A stretch of DNA of 64,000 bases from UBA11612 sp963976395 (GTDB lineage Bacteria > Pseudomonadota > Alphaproteobacteria > Rhodospirillales > Rhodospirillaceae), in contig CAXBLG010000002.1 of the NCBI GenBank assembly GCA_963976395.1, forward strand, positions 62,001 through 126,000. Reading direction: 5' to 3'. Made by a program: the position numbers and the translations under genes. Shown here piece by piece: positions 62,897-64,000 of the stretch (positions within the stretch are counted from its first letter, which is position 1; each line of letters opens with the position of its first letter). A model generated the notes under the pieces. The model had not been told where the DNA came from and ran no database searches. It saw nothing but the letters and a program-made list of their open reading frames with translations.

Positions 62897-64000
62897 ATGC
62901 GCGTATTTAAAGATTTATTCTCCCGTTGGCTGCCTCTCCTCGGCGTGTCTACTTTGCTCATAGGCGCGGCTTTGCCCGCGACAGCCCAGCAAAACAGCCC
63001 CGCCATAGGCATCGCGGCCGTTATCAACGAAGACGTCATCACTATCTTTGATGTCCAGTCGCGGCTTGGTCTTTTTCTCGCCACGTCGGGCATACAAAAC
63101 ACTGCTGAAGTGCGCCAACGGCTTCTCCCGCAGGTTGTCGATGCTCTGGTCGAGGAGCGCCTTAAAATCCAAGAAGCGCGGCGGCTAGAGATTGAGACAA
63201 CCGAGGAAGAAATCCGTAATGCTGTCGCGGGCATTGAGGCCCGCAATGGTATGCGGCCTGGCTCATTTCGCACTCTGCTTGAAGAGCAGGGTGTTAATGT
63301 GGGGAGTTTCTACGGACAAATCGAAGCCGATGTTGCTTGGAGCAAGGTCGTCCGCGATGTACTTGCCCGCGACGTCAACATCGCTCCCGAAGAAGTTGAT
63401 ACAGTTCTGGATAAATTGCGCTCCAACCAAGGTAAGCAAGAATACTTCGTTTCGGAAATCGACCTCCCAATAAGCCCTGCTGCGCCTGAACAAAATGTCC
63501 GGCAGTTGGCGGAAGACCTAGTAACGCGTGTGCGCGGCGATACACCATTCCCCGCGCTGGCACAGCAGTTTTCTCAGAGTCCGACCGCAGCCGTCGGGGG
63601 AGAACTTGGATGGATTTTGCCCGGTGAGTTGGATCGGTCACTGGACAGAGCGCTGGCGCGCATGGAACCAGGCCAAATTTCCGACCCCATACGCACAGCA
63701 ACGGGCTATCACATCCTGTTTCTTCAAGACCGCCGGGCTTCAGGCGCTCCCAACCCTTTGAAACACATTGTAGGACTTAGCCAAATCTATTTGCCGACCC
63801 TCGGTGGACGCGCCCTGACCCCAGCCCAACTGGCTCAATACAGCGAAAGGGTTCAGACCGAGGTCGGAAATTGCGAACAAATGAACAGCCTCGCCGAACA
63901 GATCGGTGGCCCAGGTTCGGGTCAAAGGCCGCTTTTGTACGCCGGTTCACTGCCCGCGAAAGTGAGGGATGTTGTAACGCCCTTACCGGCTAACCAGGTA
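62897..64000 (+). CDS. surA: Periplasmic chaperone / peptidylprolyl isomerase SurA (3' end outside window)
   Basis: At least 368 residues are visible. Signal peptide (RWLPLLGVSTLLIGAALPATAQ), SurA_N domain (INEDVITIFDVQSRLGLFL, VVDALVEERLKIQEARR) and one parvulin domain (about 180-290; QQFSQSPTAAVGGELGWILP, then RTATGYHILFLQDRR). It chaperones outer-membrane proteins such as LptD, whose gene precedes it. The Met at 62897 gives a compact signal peptide; an ATG at 62834 is also in frame. The gene runs past the window edge. Confidence 0.92.
   Translation, partial: MRVFKDLFSRWLPLLGVSTLLIGAALPATAQQNSPAIGIAAVINEDVITIFDVQSRLGLFLATSGIQNTAEVRQRLLPQVVDALVEERLKIQEARRLEIETTEEEIRNAVAGIEARNGMRPGSFRTLLEEQGVNVGSFYGQIEADVAWSKVVRDVLARDVNIAPEEVDTVLDKLRSNQGKQEYFVSEIDLPISPAAPEQNVRQLAEDLVTRVRGDTPFPALAQQFSQSPTAAVGGELGWILPGELDRSLDRALARMEPGQISDPIRTATGYHILFLQDRRASGAPNPLKHIVGLSQIYLPTLGGRALTPAQLAQYSERVQTEVGNCEQMNSLAEQIGGPGSGQRPLLYAGSLPAKVRDVVTPLPANQV

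Overview
The window is an ordinary chromosomal stretch of an alphaproteobacterium. The evidence is gene content and order: a split F0-only ATP synthase operon with paired b' and b subunits beside smc, a two-subunit glycine dehydrogenase (gcvPA/gcvPB), an mreBCD-mrdA-rodA block, miaA-ilvB-ilvN-ilvC, and many TTG/GTG starts with good ribosome binding sites. I cannot place it below class. No prophage, insertion sequence, CRISPR array or rRNA operon was seen; one tRNA-Lys(CTT) is present.

Layout. 0-4.2 kb: end of smc, then atpI-atpB-atpE-atpF'-atpF with a readable promoter and a strong terminator. 4.2-11 kb: an orphan histidine kinase, then on the minus strand a glycine cleavage operon (gcvT-gcvH-gcvPA-gcvPB plus a glutathione transferase) behind a tandem glycine riboswitch. 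11-16 kb: a lipoprotein, two gene remnants back to back (a decayed CDGSH iron-sulfur gene and the last ~50 codons of thrB), rnhA, a YqgE/AlgH protein, an M16 peptidase and thrC. 16-26.6 kb: an EAL-CBS-GGDEF protein, then an envelope-lipid region: a minus-strand operon of GAF/SpoIIE-phosphatase/HATPase, a STAS protein, mlaE, mlaF, mlaD and a lipoprotein, next to a glycosyltransferase, an LpxL-like acyltransferase and a methyltransferase. 26.6-32.7 kb: small soluble and periplasmic proteins and tRNA-Lys. 32.9-38.5 kb: the cell-shape operon mreB-mreC-mreD-mrdA-rodA, in which mrdA (PBP2) carries a frameshift. 38.6-49.4 kb: branched-chain amino acid genes (leuA, ilvC, ilvN, ilvB) with miaA, a DUF1015 protein and an intervening secreted metalloprotease. 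49.6-57.2 kb: pepA, an orphan molybdopterin-binding oxidoreductase subunit translationally coupled to cysQ and a Sua5-type tRNA-modification gene, and a FAD-linked oxidase. 57.3-64 kb: an OmpA-type porin and the LPS-export/OMP-assembly genes lptF-lptD-surA, with lptG missing from its usual place.

Strongest points for a second look: (1) the phosphatase-kinase/STAS partner-switching module inside an mla lipid-transport operon, suggesting phospho-control of the transporter through a MlaB-like STAS subunit; (2) the single-base frameshift in mrdA; (3) the thrB and CDGSH remnants that mark a deletion scar upstream of rnhA; (4) the absence of lptG; (5) a possible leucine-rich leader peptide whose stop codon lies inside a perfect inverted repeat upstream of leuA; (6) a metzincin protease with an ABAB internal repeat.
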